From contig JANYES010000019.1 in NCBI GenBank assembly GCA_025362975.1, forward strand, positions 372,001-436,000: DNA of 64,000 nucleotides, written 5' to 3'. Each line of letters starts with the position of its first letter. The first letter of the stretch is position 1. Origin of the DNA: Alphaproteobacteria bacterium (GTDB lineage Bacteria > Pseudomonadota > Alphaproteobacteria > Rickettsiales > SXRF01). Below the pieces are notes generated by a model that had not been told where the DNA came from, did not search any database, and saw only the letters and a list, made by a program, of their open reading frames with translations. Shown in pieces: positions 1-11,265 of this stretch. A program made the translations under genes and the position numbers.

Positions 1-2
1 CA

Positions 3-386
3 ACCGTCCGGCGCTGGATACGAGAGGATGGGCTGCAACGCATCCCCCATACCCGTCCCCATTTAATTCATAGCAGTGAACTGAAAGCCTTTGCCGACCG
101 TCAGCAGGTCAAGCGTAAAAAGCCATGCGCCTGTAACGAGGTATTTTGCTTTTCTTGCCAATCACCCCGCACGCCGAAAATCGGAAGCGCAACCACTGCA
201 CCCCTCCCGAATCGTTGCATCGTGTATAAGGCAAAATGTTCCGAATGTGGGGGCGTTATGAACCGGAATATCCGAGCCGCAGAATGGGGACAAAATCACC
301 CCCTCGCCATTTATTTAAGTGATGCCACGGGAGAACATAAGGGTGTGCAAGGAACGCACCGTGAATGTTCACTTCAGAAGGGATGA
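3..386 (+). CDS. HTH / zinc-ribbon DNA-binding protein, 5'-truncated
   Basis: This open frame enters from the left edge and has no start in the window. The visible part begins with a helix-turn-helix recognition-helix-like stretch (TVRRWIREDGLQRI...TRPHLIHSSELKAF), as in MerR/excisionase-type proteins. It is followed by a cysteine-rich segment with CAC, CFSC and CSEC motifs that should bind zinc. Its TGA overlaps an ATG of the next gene (ATGA at 383-386), so the two are probably translationally coupled. Coupling to a recombinase suggests a directionality or accessory factor for the mobile element, which is inference. The frame, the cysteine spacing and the coupling are seen directly; the family is not identified. 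Confidence 0.6.
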   Translation, partial: TVRRWIREDGLQRIPHTRPHLIHSSELKAFADRQQVKRKKPCACNEVFCFSCQSPRTPKIGSATTAPLPNRCIVYKAKCSECGGVMNRNIRAAEWGQNHPLAIYLSDATGEHKGVQGTHRECSLQKG

Positions 387-391
387 TAGCT

Positions 392-1477
392 ATGCCTGAA
401 TATAACCCACTAAACGAGCGCCTGAAAAAGCAGTATGAAGACACATTGCTGCATGAAAATTACCGTGAGGAACGCACTGCTGATGCCGTCTGGAAAGCCA
501 TAAATCTGTTTGAAAACTTTACAGGCAGGAAGGACTTTACCACCTTTGACATGGAACAGGCGAAGGCATTTAAACGCTGGCTGATTAAACAGCAAAACGC
601 TAAAGGGGAATTACTCAGCCTGTCCACGGTGCGCTCCACCTTAAAAATTCTGAGGGATTTTTTCTGCTGGGTGGCAATACACCCGAAATATATCCGCAAG
701 GTGGACGGGCGGGCAGCGGCATACCTGCGCCTTTCCAACAATGCCGAACGCGCAGGCCGCGCCACCAAGGAATTGCCTGCCCCCACGATGGGGGAAGTGC
801 ATAAAGTGCTGGAAACCATGCCCAACGTCACAGCCATAGAAAAGCGCGATAGGGCGATTATTGCGTTCATGGCGCTTACGGGGGTGCGGGATGCCGCCCT
901 GATTAGCCTGAAAATGAAGGATGTGGACAGAGCGAACATGGAAGTGTGGCAAGACCCAAAGCATGTGAAAACCAAAAACCGCAAGGCGATTTCCACCTTC
1001 TTCATGCCGTTCGACCCGCTTTGGCAGGATATTGTCATGGACTGGCTAGATTATACCGAGCAGGAGGGCTTCCTGCCTAACAACCCGTTATTCCCCAAGC
1101 TGGAACTGAAAAGCAACCCTACAACACTGCAATTTGAAGTGACCGGGCTTTCCCGTGAACATTGGGCAAACGCCACGCCCGTACGCCAGATATTCCGCGA
1201 GGCATTTACACGGGCAGGCTTGCCTTATTACAATCCGCACTCCTTCCGCAAACTGCTGGCACACTGGGCGCTGGAAAACTGCACCCAAATGGAGTTTAAG
1301 GCCATCAGCCAGAATATTGGGCATGAACACGCTGGCACTACTTATAATGCCTATGCGGTAATGCCTGATCACAAGCGCCGCAGCGTGATACGCGCTATCG
1401 GCACGGGAAAAACGGACATAAGCCATGTGCCTGACACCATTATGATGGCGGAAATGCAGCGCAGGATGCAGCGTTAA
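392..1477 (+). CDS. Tyrosine recombinase / phage-type integrase
   Basis: A 361-residue tyrosine recombinase. An N-terminal SAM-like core-binding domain is followed by the catalytic domain. The catalytic set is visible: Arg in TGVRDAALISL (about residue 166), H-x-x-R in NPHSFRK (283/286), His in IGHEH (311), and a nucleophile Tyr in TTYNAY (318 or 321). I chose the ATG at 392 because AGAAGGG lies 9 nt upstream; ATGs at 365 and 383 lack a spaced ribosome site, although 383 overlaps the upstream stop. It lies directly before the type I restriction operon and could move this island. The exact family (Xer-like or integrase) and the recombination site are not known. Confidence 0.88.
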   Translation: MPEYNPLNERLKKQYEDTLLHENYREERTADAVWKAINLFENFTGRKDFTTFDMEQAKAFKRWLIKQQNAKGELLSLSTVRSTLKILRDFFCWVAIHPKYIRKVDGRAAAYLRLSNNAERAGRATKELPAPTMGEVHKVLETMPNVTAIEKRDRAIIAFMALTGVRDAALISLKMKDVDRANMEVWQDPKHVKTKNRKAISTFFMPFDPLWQDIVMDWLDYTEQEGFLPNNPLFPKLELKSNPTTLQFEVTGLSREHWANATPVRQIFREAFTRAGLPYYNPHSFRKLLAHWALENCTQMEFKAISQNIGHEHAGTTYNAYAVMPDHKRRSVIRAIGTGKTDISHVPDTIMMAEMQRRMQR

Positions 1478-1573
1478 GTATTGTAATAAAATAATTTTTT
1501 ATGTTCTATTCGGTGCGTGCAATTAATTCTCAGCCCTTTATATTGATTAAATTGATATTTCAAGAGGGCGCAC

Positions 1574-3138
<1,565 letters not shown>

Positions 3139-3142
<4 letters not shown>

Positions 3143-4378
3143 GCAAATTATCATTAGATGATCTATGTATATTTGTTAATGGAGGTGCCTGGAGTGAAAG
3201 TGAGTATGTGTCGTCTGGCCATCCCGTACTTAAGGTATCAAATATAAAAGGCTCGTCTGTAGATGTAGATAATCTAAGCTACCTTTCGGATGAGGGCTTA
3301 AAAAAGTATGAGAGGAATGTTCTTCAAGAAAATGACCTAGTCATAGCAACGGTAGGTTCACACCAAGGCCTTATTCAATCTGCTGCAGGTAGAACGATTG
3401 TTATTAAAAAAAATGTAGCAGCTTATTTGCTAAATCAAAATGCAGTTTGCCTTAGAACCAAGCGCCCTGACTTATTAGATCAAAGATATTTAGGTTACAT
3501 GGGCGAAAGCGAGCTGTTCAAGAATTATATCCAAGTTAGAGGCCGTGGTGCCGCCAATCAAATGCGTATTGCGGTTGGCGAAATAAAGAAGTTCATTCCT
3601 ATATTACCGCCGCTTCCAATACAGAAGAAAATTGCTGGGATTTTGGCGGCGTATGATGATTTGATCGAGAACAACCTGAAGCGGATTAAGCTGCTCGAAG
3701 AAATGGCGCTGATCACCTATGAAGAGTGGTTTGTGCGCCTGCGCTTCCCCGGTCACGAACCCACCCCCCATCAATCCTGAAACCGGCCTGCCGGAAGGGT
3801 GGACGAAAGAACCACTGGGTAAGCATCTCAAGTTCATTAAGGGGAAAAAAGTCGATGAACTGTTCACTGAATATGCTGAAGGACTGGTAAGAATTATGCT
3901 CCTTGATTCACTAGAATCAGGGAACTTCAAATTCACCACGCCAGATAAACACGTTTCAACAAAGCGCGGCGATCTGGTGATGTGCATGGACGGAGCCAGA
4001 AGTTCTTACGTTTTTTATGCTGAAGACGGCATTGTAGGATCAACTATGGCCAAAATCGAGGCTAATGCCTTGCCTGTTTCGCTTCTTTATTTGTTTTTCA
4101 AATCAATTCTTGAATCATTGCAAACAAATAATACGGGTGCTGCAATACCTCACGCTAATAAGGCCTTTATAAATAATATTGAGTTCCCAATCCCATCGGT
4201 ATCAGTGCTGCAACAATGGGATTCGGCAGTTTCAAAATTAAATTCACAGGTTTGGAATCTAAGGGATCAAAACCAACGCCTGCGCGAAGCACGCGACATT
4301 TTGCTGCCACGCCTGATGACCGGCGTGATCGACGTAGAAAATTATGACCCCGCCCAACTGCTGAAGGAAGCCGCATGA
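3139..4378 (+). pseudogene. hsdS: Type I specificity subunit HsdS, split by a +1 frameshift in a C6 tract
   Basis: Two half-length frames together make one HsdS. Frame one (3139-3780, 213 aa) contains the first target-recognition domain and the first conserved helix (PPLPIQKKIAGILAAYDDLIENN...). It ends at a TGA after a run of six C (3764-3769). Frame two resumes the expected protein (INPETGLPEGW..., second recognition domain, C-terminal helix LRDQNQRLREARDILLPRLMTG). Removing one C joins them into 412 residues, normal for HsdS. The cause may be a sequencing or assembly length error, a true inactivating mutation, or phase variation between full-length and half-HsdS forms. The sequence alone cannot decide. 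Confidence 0.85.
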
Positions 4379-4920
4379 GTTGGTGGGAAAGCACGAACGA
4401 TATATTCAAAACATACGCACCAACACTGGAGGCGGCTGATAAGCTAATTGGCCTTGCTATCAGCGCAGGCTTATTCTGGCTTGCTCACCGCGCAAATGGA
4501 ATTGCGAAAAGTAACCTTGAGCTTGCAAAACAAGAAAAGCAGTCTCGCAAATACCGAATTGATAAGGACGAAAGGGAAATTTTCCGATCCGTATATCGTA
4601 ATCTTTCTGATGCCTTAGCATTAGTGCTTCGGGAAGGCCGTGTGGAACATGAAGCCTTGGCCTTATTTTGGCAAGCACGCGATCAGGCGCGACTGGAACT
4701 TCCCGATGATATTCAAGAATACTCAGAGAAGCTGCGCGTTGCTGCAAACAAAGCCTTCTCTATCAACGAGTCTTATTTGTACCCTAAGAATGGCGAAGGC
4801 CTACCCGTTGGTGAGGAGCGGAGCAAAAGAGTGGACGAGCATGAGGAGCATCTTTCAATTCTTTTGGACGCAAAACCACATGAGCATTTTGCAAAATATA
4901 TGAAGGTGGAGGCCGCATGA
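4375..4920 (+). CDS. Small membrane-anchored protein in the type I R-M operon
   Basis: A 181-residue protein I do not recognise. It has a probable transmembrane helix near residues 24-41 (KLIGLAISAGLFWLAHRA), then a charged, likely helical cytoplasmic part. It overlaps the hsdS stop by 4 nt and the next gene by 4 nt (ATGA junctions), so it is co-translated with the restriction genes and the TIR-like gene. The position between hsdS and a TIR-like effector suggests it partners the effector, for example as a membrane anchor or toxin partner; that is inference. An unrelated passenger gene remains possible. Confidence 0.72.
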   Translation: MSWWESTNDIFKTYAPTLEAADKLIGLAISAGLFWLAHRANGIAKSNLELAKQEKQSRKYRIDKDEREIFRSVYRNLSDALALVLREGRVEHEALALFWQARDQARLELPDDIQEYSEKLRVAANKAFSINESYLYPKNGEGLPVGEERSKRVDEHEEHLSILLDAKPHEHFAKYMKVEAA

Positions 4921-5630
4921 CAAAGTTTTTAGGAAGTTGTGAAGTCCTGAAAGAAAAAGTAGGCCAACTGGGAATGGCGGGTGAGTGGAAAGAACTCCCC
5001 AATGGGCAGAAACAATATAAGGCTCGAAATGGCGCAAATTTCAGTTGGTACGAGACAACTGGAAAACTTGTATTCGGTGGGTCTTCTCCAGAAAAAGAAA
5101 AGCTCCAGACAAGTCTTGTTCCGCTACTTGAGGCAGCGGATGGTGAATTCGTCGCTCCAGTAACAAATGGAAAGAATAACAAAGTTTTTGTTGTTTACGG
5201 TCATGACGAAAACAGCCGCAATCAGTTGGATGCGATGTTGCGCCGTTGGGGGCTAGAGCCTTTGATTCTGGATCAGCTGCCCTCTAAAGGGCAGACCATC
5301 ATTGAGAAGCTGGAAGAATATACGCAAAATGTTGGGTTTGCAGTGGTACTAGCAACACCTGACGATGAAGGATATAGGACGGGTCATGAAGATGAAAAAG
5401 CATTTCGTGCGCGGCAGAATGTGGTTCTAGAGCTAGGGATGCTTTTAGCTAAATTGGGTCGTGAAAAAGTCGCTATTCTTCTGAAAGATCAAAAGCAGAT
5501 GGAGCGACCATCTGATATTCAAGGCTTGGTTTATATTCCTTTTAAAGACAATTTGCAGAAAGATGCCGGTCCCAATCTTGCCAAGGAAATGAGGGCGCAG
5601 GGATATAATATAGATATTAGGGATCTTTAG
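4917..5630 (+). CDS. TIR-like nucleotide-binding effector (CAP12/Pycsar-effector TIR family)
   Basis: A 237-residue protein. Its C-terminal domain (about 88-237) matches the TIR-like family seen in CBASS/Pycsar effectors: VFVVYGHDE (90-98), a GLEPLILDQ...GQTIIEKLEEY segment, FAVVLATPDD (141-150), and RQNVVLELG (166-174) with the conserved glutamate at 172. Family members typically hydrolyse NAD+ on activation during phage defence. The N-terminal 75 residues are an unrecognised small domain. It lies inside the type I R-M operon with 4-nt overlap upstream and only 2 nt before hsdR, so it may be a back-up suicide arm linked to restriction. The NADase activity and the link are inferred. Confidence 0.82.
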   Translation: MTKFLGSCEVLKEKVGQLGMAGEWKELPNGQKQYKARNGANFSWYETTGKLVFGGSSPEKEKLQTSLVPLLEAADGEFVAPVTNGKNNKVFVVYGHDENSRNQLDAMLRRWGLEPLILDQLPSKGQTIIEKLEEYTQNVGFAVVLATPDDEGYRTGHEDEKAFRARQNVVLELGMLLAKLGREKVAILLKDQKQMERPSDIQGLVYIPFKDNLQKDAGPNLAKEMRAQGYNIDIRDL

Positions 5631-5632
5631 GT

Positions 5633-8600
5633 ATGAGTTACGAATACTCCGAAGACGGTCTGGTAGAAGCCGCTACGCAGGAAGTGCTAGAGGCCTTGAA
5701 CTGGAAAGTTGTCTATGCGTGGAAAAAGAGACCTTCGGCGATGATGGGCTGCTGGGGCGTGCCAATAAATCGGAAGTTATCCTGAAACGTCATCTCCGTG
5801 CCGCCCTAAAAAAGCTGAACCCCAACCTACCGGATGTAGCCTATACCCATGCTATTGAGCAAATTACCGAGAAAGCAGCTAATAAAACCCTTGGGCAGAT
5901 TAACAAGGAGAAGCACGCACTCCTAACCAAAGGTGTGCAGATAAGCTTCCGCAATGCCAAGGGCGATATGGAATCCAAGCGCTTGCGCGTGTTTGATTTT
6001 GAGAAGCCGCTGGAAAATGAATTCCTTGCTGTGCGCCAGTTTGAGGTGGTAGGCGATCTCTACAATCGCCGCCCGGACGTGGTGGGGTTCGTCAATGGCA
6101 TCCCGCTAGTATTCTTTGAGCTGAAAGCCCACCACACGGATCTTGCTGCCGCCTATAACGACAATCTGCGCGACTACAAAGACACCATACCTGTCATTTT
6201 CCACTGCAACGGTTTTATCATTCTCAGCAATGGCACGGATGCCAAGCTAGGAACTATCACCAGCCCTTATAAGTTCTTCCTCGACTGGAAACGCATTGAG
6301 GAAGAGGAAGAAGGCGTGGTTAGCTTAGATACCATGCTGCGCGGTACTTGCGACCGCGCACGACTGCTGGATTTGTTCGAGAACTTCCTGCTTTTCGATG
6401 GCGAAGGCGGCGATGTGGTCAAAATCATGGCCAAAAACCACCAATTCATCGGCGTGAACAAGGTGGTGGCGCAGGCACGGAATATCGAAGAACTGAAAGG
6501 AAAGCTGGGCGTATTCTGGCATACCCAAGGCTCCGGCAAATCCTATTCAATGGTGTTTCTGTGCCAGAAAATCCACCGCAAGTTTGGCGGCTCTTACACC
6601 TTCCTTATCGTGGTTGACCGCACGGAGTTTGAGAATCAGCTTTATGATACCTTCACCGGCTGCGGTGCAGTGACGGAAGAAAACATTCGCGCTAAAAGCC
6701 GCGACGATCTGCGCCGGTTGCTATCCGAGAACCACCGCTATGTGTTCACACTGATTCATAAGTTTTCCATCGATCCTAAACTGGAAAGCGAATATCCGCT
6801 GATTACTGACCGTAGCAATATCATCGTGATTTCGGATGAAGCCCACCGCACCCAAGGCGGCAAATTCGCGCAAAATATGCGCTTCCACGGCATCCCTAAT
6901 GCCTCGTATCTCGGTTTTACCGGCACGCCTATTATTAAGGAAGAACTGGAACTGACCAAAAATATCTTCGGGGAATATGTTTCCGTGTACGACTTCAAAC
7001 GGGCGATTGAGGACGGTGCAACGCTGCCGCTGCGCTATCTGAACCGTGGGGAGAAGCTAGGTATTGAGAACCCGCAGCTGGATGAGCGCATGGCAGAAAT
7101 CATCGAGAGCGAAGACCTCGACGACGACCAACGCGCCAAGCTGCAACGTGAGTTTGCGCGGGATTACCCCATCCTGACATCCGAAGCCCGGCTGGATGCG
7201 ATTGCCAAGGATTTAGTGTGGCATTTCAACGAGCGCGGCTATCAGGGCAAAGCGATGTTCGTTGCGCTGGATAAACCAACTGCTGTGCGGATGTATGATC
7301 TGGTGATGAAGCATTGGCCGGGCTATGTAGCCGAACTGAAAAAGCGCATTGCACAGTGCCAAGACCAGCAGGAGGAATTGAAGCTCCGCCACCACCTAAA
7401 GCGCGTCGAAGAAACCGAAGTGTGCGTGGTGGTGAGTAGCGAGCAGAATGAGGTGGCCAAATTCCGCGCTATGGGGCTAGAGATTGAGCCCCACCGCAAG
7501 AAAATGGTCGAGCGCGATCTGGAAACGGAATTCAAGGATGATGATAATCCGTTCCGCCTTGCCATCGTGTGCGCCATGTGGATCACCGGCTTCGATGCGC
7601 CGTGCGTTTCGACTGTATATCTTGATAAGCCTATCAAAGGCCACACGCTGATGCAGACCATTGCCCGTGCAAACAGGGTGTATGATGATGAAAAAGAGAA
7701 TGGCCTGATTGTTGATTACGGCAATGTGTACCGTAAACTGGAAGAAGCTTATGCCGTTTATGGTGAAGGCGAGAATAAAGGTGGGAAGAACAAGGGAGAT
7801 GATGGAGAAGCACACGACAACCCAGCGGAACGGTTAGAGGGGCTTGCGGTAGAACTAGCGGCCTCCATCGGAGTGGTGAAACAGTGTCTGCTTGGCTTGG
7901 AATTTGAATTGGATAGGCTAGTCAACGCTCAAAGCGCAATGGAAAAATTGGGGCTTATCCAAAAAGCCATGAACTGCATCTGTCTGAATGAGAAAACACG
8001 CACAGAATTTGAATTCTCGGCGCGGGATGTGTTCCGTAAATACAAAGCTCTTTATCCTGAAGAACAGATTAAGCCCTTCATAAAAGAGCATAATGCCATA
8101 GAAGCTATCTATGAGCAACTGAACCAAAAGGTCAAAGGCGCTGATATTACCGCTGTGATCCGCCGCCTTCAGCAAGAAGTAAATATGAGCATTACGGTGG
8201 AAGGCTCATCTGGCAGTGATGATGATTATGTGGATTTGAGCAAGCTCGACTTCGGGAAGCTGCGTCAAGCATTCCAAAAATCAGAGAACAAAAACCTAAT
8301 AGTATTTGATCTTCAGGAAGCCATCGAACGCAAGCTGGAGAAAATGGTACAGCAAAACCCGTTGCGTCTTGAATTCTACGAGAAATATAAGGCGATCATT
8401 GATGATTATAACAACGGAAAAGACCTGCAAGCAGTGCAAAAGGCCTTCGATGAACTTCAGGGCTTTATGCAGGAGCTTTCCGAGGAAGAGTCCCGTGCTC
8501 TTGCTGAAGGGCTGGATCAGGAAACGCTGGCTATTTTCGACTTGTTGAAGAAACCTGAGCTTTCAAAGAAAGAAGTGGAAGAGGTTAAACAAGTGGCAGT

Positions 8601-8817
8601 AAAGACCCTTTCAACACTTAAAGATAAAAAGCTTAAGATTGAGCAATGGCGGGAGAGCACACAGGTAGCAGCACAAGTTAAAACCATTATTTTCGATAGC
8701 CTGCAATGGCTTCCCCGCGAAGCGTATAAAGATGAAGAGGTTACAAGTAAATCTGATCTTGTATATCAGCATATTTATTCAACTTATCGTGACGGTACGC
8801 TAAATCCCTATCACTGA
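5633..8817 (+). pseudogene. hsdR: Type I restriction subunit HsdR, frameshifted near the N-terminus
   Basis: The motor and nuclease subunit of type I restriction. The natural start is ATG 5633 (MSYEYSEDGLVEAATQEVLE, the classic HsdR N-terminus). After WKK the frame is lost in an A5 run (5723-5727); one extra A restores WKKETFGDDGLLGR and a 1061-residue protein. A long frame beginning GTG at 5719 covers the remainder (1032 aa). In it one sees the PD-(D/E)xK site (D120, ELK 134-136), Walker A HTQGSGKS (268-275) and DEAH (373-376). If the shift is real, only an N-truncated HsdR could be made. The 3' end overlaps the convergent integrase gene by 7 bp. Confidence 0.88.
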
Positions 8818-10033
8818 TATTTTTTATTTTCGGACTCGAATTGCAAAACTTTATTTTTGCTGTTGGATAACATTTCATCCAGAAAATTGGCATATTCCTG
8901 CATCATTTTTTTGCGTTCAAGCAGGTATTCAGCGCGGTTATAGGCAGACCTGATTTTGTCCTCATCCTCATGGGCAAGCTGGCGTTCAATAATATCAGGG
9001 GGGTAGCCTTTTTCATTCAGGATGGTACTGGCAAGGGTGCGGAAACCGTGGCCTGTCATTTTGTTCTGGTAGCCCATGCGCCGAAGCCCCATAAGCACCG
9101 TGCCGTTGCTGATATGCTTGGACGCGCTGGCTGCGCTATGGAAGATATGGGTTTTATTGCCTGTGTAAGCCTGCAGCTGCTTGAGAATGGCAAGGGTTTG
9201 GCTCGATAGTGGTACGACATGCGGGCGCTTCATTTTCATGCGCTCCTTCGGTATATACCATTCTTCTTTATCCCAGTTGATTTCTTCCCATTTCGCGCCG
9301 ATCAACTCGCCAGTACGCACAAAGGTAAGCATGAGTAACTTCATGGCGTATTTGCCAAAGTTATTGCTCTGGGCTTCGATTTTAGCCATTAAGTCCGGCA
9401 ATTCGCTGGGATGGATGCAGGCATGGTGCTTGTCTTCCTGCGAGGGCAATATATCCCGCAAATCAGCGGCGGGGTTATGCTGGCATAGGCCGCGCTGGGC
9501 AGCATAGCGGAATATCTGCCCCATAAGCTGCTTCATGCGCTTGGCTGTTTCAACCGTGCCACGCTTGCCGATGGCCTCCACCACTTCCACCACGTCAGGA
9601 ATGGTAATATCAGTAATGGGCAAATCACCTATGCGGGGGAATACATGCTGTTCCATCCTGACAAGGCATTGCTTGGAGTATTTGGGGTTTAGCCCGCCTT
9701 CTTTCATTTCCAGCCAGCGGCGGGCAATTTTTCAAAACTGTTTTCACCCTCATGGGCTTTACGCAATTTCTGGATTTTCTTTTCGCGGGTAGGGTGTTTG
9801 CCAGATTCTAAAACTTGCCTTGCTTCATCCCGGCGTTTCCGGGCATCGGATAATGATACGGCAGGATATTTTCCCAAAGCCAGAATCTGCGCTTTGCCCT
9901 GATAGCGATAACGCCAGCGCCATAGCTTTCCGCCTGCGGGCGATACTTCCAACACAAGGCCTCCGGTATCAGAAACCTGATAAGACTTGTTTTTAGGTTT
10001 GAAATTTTTGATTGCGAGTTCAGTGAGTGCCAT
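8811..10033 (-). pseudogene. P4-type tyrosine integrase (DUF4102 + catalytic domain), frameshifted
   Basis: The N-terminal half (MALTELAIKNFKPKNKSYQV..., DUF4102 arm-binding domain) and the C-terminal half (TFVRTGE Arg, GHGFRT H-x-x-R, LAHED His, nucleophile Tyr near the C-terminus) are in different frames. One extra A in the A5 run (T5 at 9728-9732 on the plus strand) joins them as ...SFEKIARRWLEMKEGG..., giving 407 residues, the normal P4-integrase length. Its start faces a tRNA-3'-end-like fragment about 160 bp away, the usual arrangement for this integrase type. It is convergent with hsdR and shares 7 bp of coding sequence with it. It probably carried the restriction island into the chromosome. 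Confidence 0.87.
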
Positions 10034-10192
10034 GTGTACCGCCGCCTGCGTATATAAAATTCTATACACAAATCTATACACATTATTTTTGGCTTATAGC
10101 AAGTCGCTTTGGACAGCAAAGACCATTTCTATTGTTTAATATAGGTAATTTTCTTTGTTTTGGATGAAGCTGGACTGTATGAAAACAGTAAA

Positions 10193-10218
10193 TGGCGGTG
10201 CTAGAGGGATACGAACGC
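10193..10218 (-). other. tRNA 3'-end-like remnant, probable attachment site
   Basis: Read on the minus strand this segment resembles the T-loop to CCA end of a tRNA with G73, such as tRNA-Ser (TTCGTATCCC...GCACCGCCA). The 5' side of the T-stem does not pair, so it is not a full tRNA. Such a stub about 160 bp upstream of a P4-type integrase start fits an attL/attR core left by integration into a tRNA gene. The matching copy was not found in the window. Confidence 0.4.
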
Positions 10219-10370
10219 CACCGTCCTTATTTATGCTAATCCGCAGCCACATTCAATTACAGAATACGCCCCAACTTTAAGGATTTTTTCCACAGGCGAT
10301 TTTTCAATTTAGAGTTGGCGATTTTCAGCGTTTTTCACGGCCTGTTTTCAATATCCGGTTCCCAGCGGTA

Positions 10371-10487
10371 TTAGCGGCCTGTTGGCTTGGGCTTACTCAG
10401 TCCGGCATTCGAACCGGCGGGCGGTTTCGGCGGTGCCGCTTTTTTGGGTTTTTTTGCTTCCCTGTTCGACTTCTGTCCTTTGGCCAT
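10371..10487 (-). CDS. Small basic lysine-rich protein
   Basis: A 38-residue frame, MAKGQKSNREAKKPKKAA... ending ...KPKPTGR. It is preceded by a strong ribosome site (AGGAG, 6 nt before ATG 10487). Short, highly basic proteins starting MAKGQ(x)RSNREAKKPK are widespread in Proteobacteria, but I know of no assigned function. The composition (Lys, Pro, Ala) suggests an unstructured protein that may bind nucleic acid; this is inference. It stands alone between the integrase remnant and the candidate ncRNA. Confidence 0.65.
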   Translation of the reverse strand: MAKGQKSNREAKKPKKAAPPKPPAGSNAGLSKPKPTGR

Positions 10488-10600
10488 GATCATCTCCTGT
10501 TATGGTTAGTAGCATTATTATGAGCGTATTGATATTAGCCGCAACAGTTCATTTGCATTTATTGCATAGTCATCATTGAATGTTTTCTGCCAAACGCCCA

Positions 10601-10636
10601 ATAAAAAAGTGCGCTGGGATTTCTCCCAGCGCACTT
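10601..10636 (-). terminator. Rho-independent terminator of the candidate ncRNA
   Basis: A perfect 13-bp stem (10607-10619 with 10624-10636) closes a 4-nt loop. On the minus strand it is followed by a T-rich run. It lies just 3' of the structured RNA region and faces away from its promoter. Confidence 0.85.
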
Positions 10637-10820
10637 AGAAAATAATTACTCCGCAGCACTGGTGCCGGGAATTGTAATCGCCTAATAACGGGCGCAGACC
10701 TATTCCCCCCTTTCGGAAGTATTCTATTCAGCCTACTCCCGACGCATGAGCGTGCGGAAGCAGGGCTTGCTGAAACGAGCCTACAAAATCGCTGTTATTA
10801 GGGGATTACAGCCCCCTCAG
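10637..10820 (-). ncRNA. Candidate structured non-coding RNA (6S-like rod?)
   Basis: No frame covers this segment, yet it has a good promoter upstream and a strong terminator downstream. The ends are complementary: TGTAATC and TAATAAC near the 5' end pair with GTTATTA and GATTACA near the 3' end, forming a long terminal stem with an internal mismatch. The middle can form an apical hairpin around ACGC-TCAT-GCGT extended by CTTCCG/CGGGAG. A rod with a central open region and length near 180 nt recalls 6S RNA, which sequesters RNA polymerase, but I cannot confirm the consensus. Another regulatory RNA is equally possible. Confidence 0.5.
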
Positions 10821-10825
10821 GGAAT

Positions 10826-10854
10826 AAGATAAGAGTCTATGCTCTTGATGTCAA
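10826..10854 (-). promoter_or_regulatory. Sigma70-type promoter of the candidate ncRNA
   Basis: Minus strand TTGACA (10849-10854), 17-nt spacer, TATCTT (10826-10831). Predicted RNA start is near 10819, at the base of the long stem. It lies immediately after the stop of the 95-aa gene, so the RNA has its own transcription unit. Confidence 0.75.
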
Positions 10855-10861
10855 AACAAAC

Positions 10862-11149
10862 TCAGGCTGCGACCCTCGGCGACACAAACATCATGGCCTT
10901 CGCCTGATTCAATTTGGCATGTTCTTCGGATATTTCACGCTCGTGCAATTCCAGTGATATGTCGCGCATGCCATCCGTCAGAGCGGACTTTATATCCTTC
11001 TCCGATAACGCGGTTTTTCTATGAGGGCTGTAAAGTTTAGTGGCGAATCCGGATTCCAATTTACACAACAGAACCTCACTCAGATGATTTAGTTCGTATG
11101 GATTAAGTCTGCTGAATAATACAGCGAATTCACTATATGATTTATTCAT
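10862..11149 (-). CDS. Hypothetical 95-aa protein, paralogue of the next gene
   Basis: Start chosen at ATG 11149 (MNKSYSEFAVLFSRL...), with AGGAG 7 nt upstream; the ATG further upstream has no ribosome site. It shares the motif F..LNPYEL.H.S..... with the 88-aa protein encoded at 11266-11532, and both end in a helical, charged region, so they look like an ancient tandem duplication. No known domain is recognised. The gene is followed directly by the promoter of the candidate ncRNA. Predicted soluble and mostly helical; function unknown. Confidence 0.65.
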   Translation of the reverse strand: MNKSYSEFAVLFSRLNPYELNHLSEVLLCKLESGFATKLYSPHRKTALSEKDIKSALTDGMRDISLELHEREISEEHAKLNQAKAMMFVSPRVAA

Positions 11150-11265
11150 AACACTCTCCTGTTTATGGTTTCTATAATTCCCCAAAAAGGGAATGTATTA
11201 TAAAAAATCAATCATGGATTGCAATAAATATTATCTATAACAACCAAGGAGCGTTAGCTTTTATG

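Noticed and set aside
460-1038. 192-aa frame on the minus strand inside the tyrosine recombinase
   Set aside because: Antisense shadow: no ribosome site, no family, and the plus-strand gene has intact catalytic motifs.
10193-10218. Calling a complete tRNA gene at this site
   Set aside because: Only the 3' end fits; the T-stem 5' side, anticodon and D-arm are absent.
10601-10820. Structured RNA as tmRNA, SRP RNA or RNase P RNA
   Set aside because: I found no tag-peptide frame, no SRP tetraloop motif and no RNase P core motif; the fold is a single long rod.
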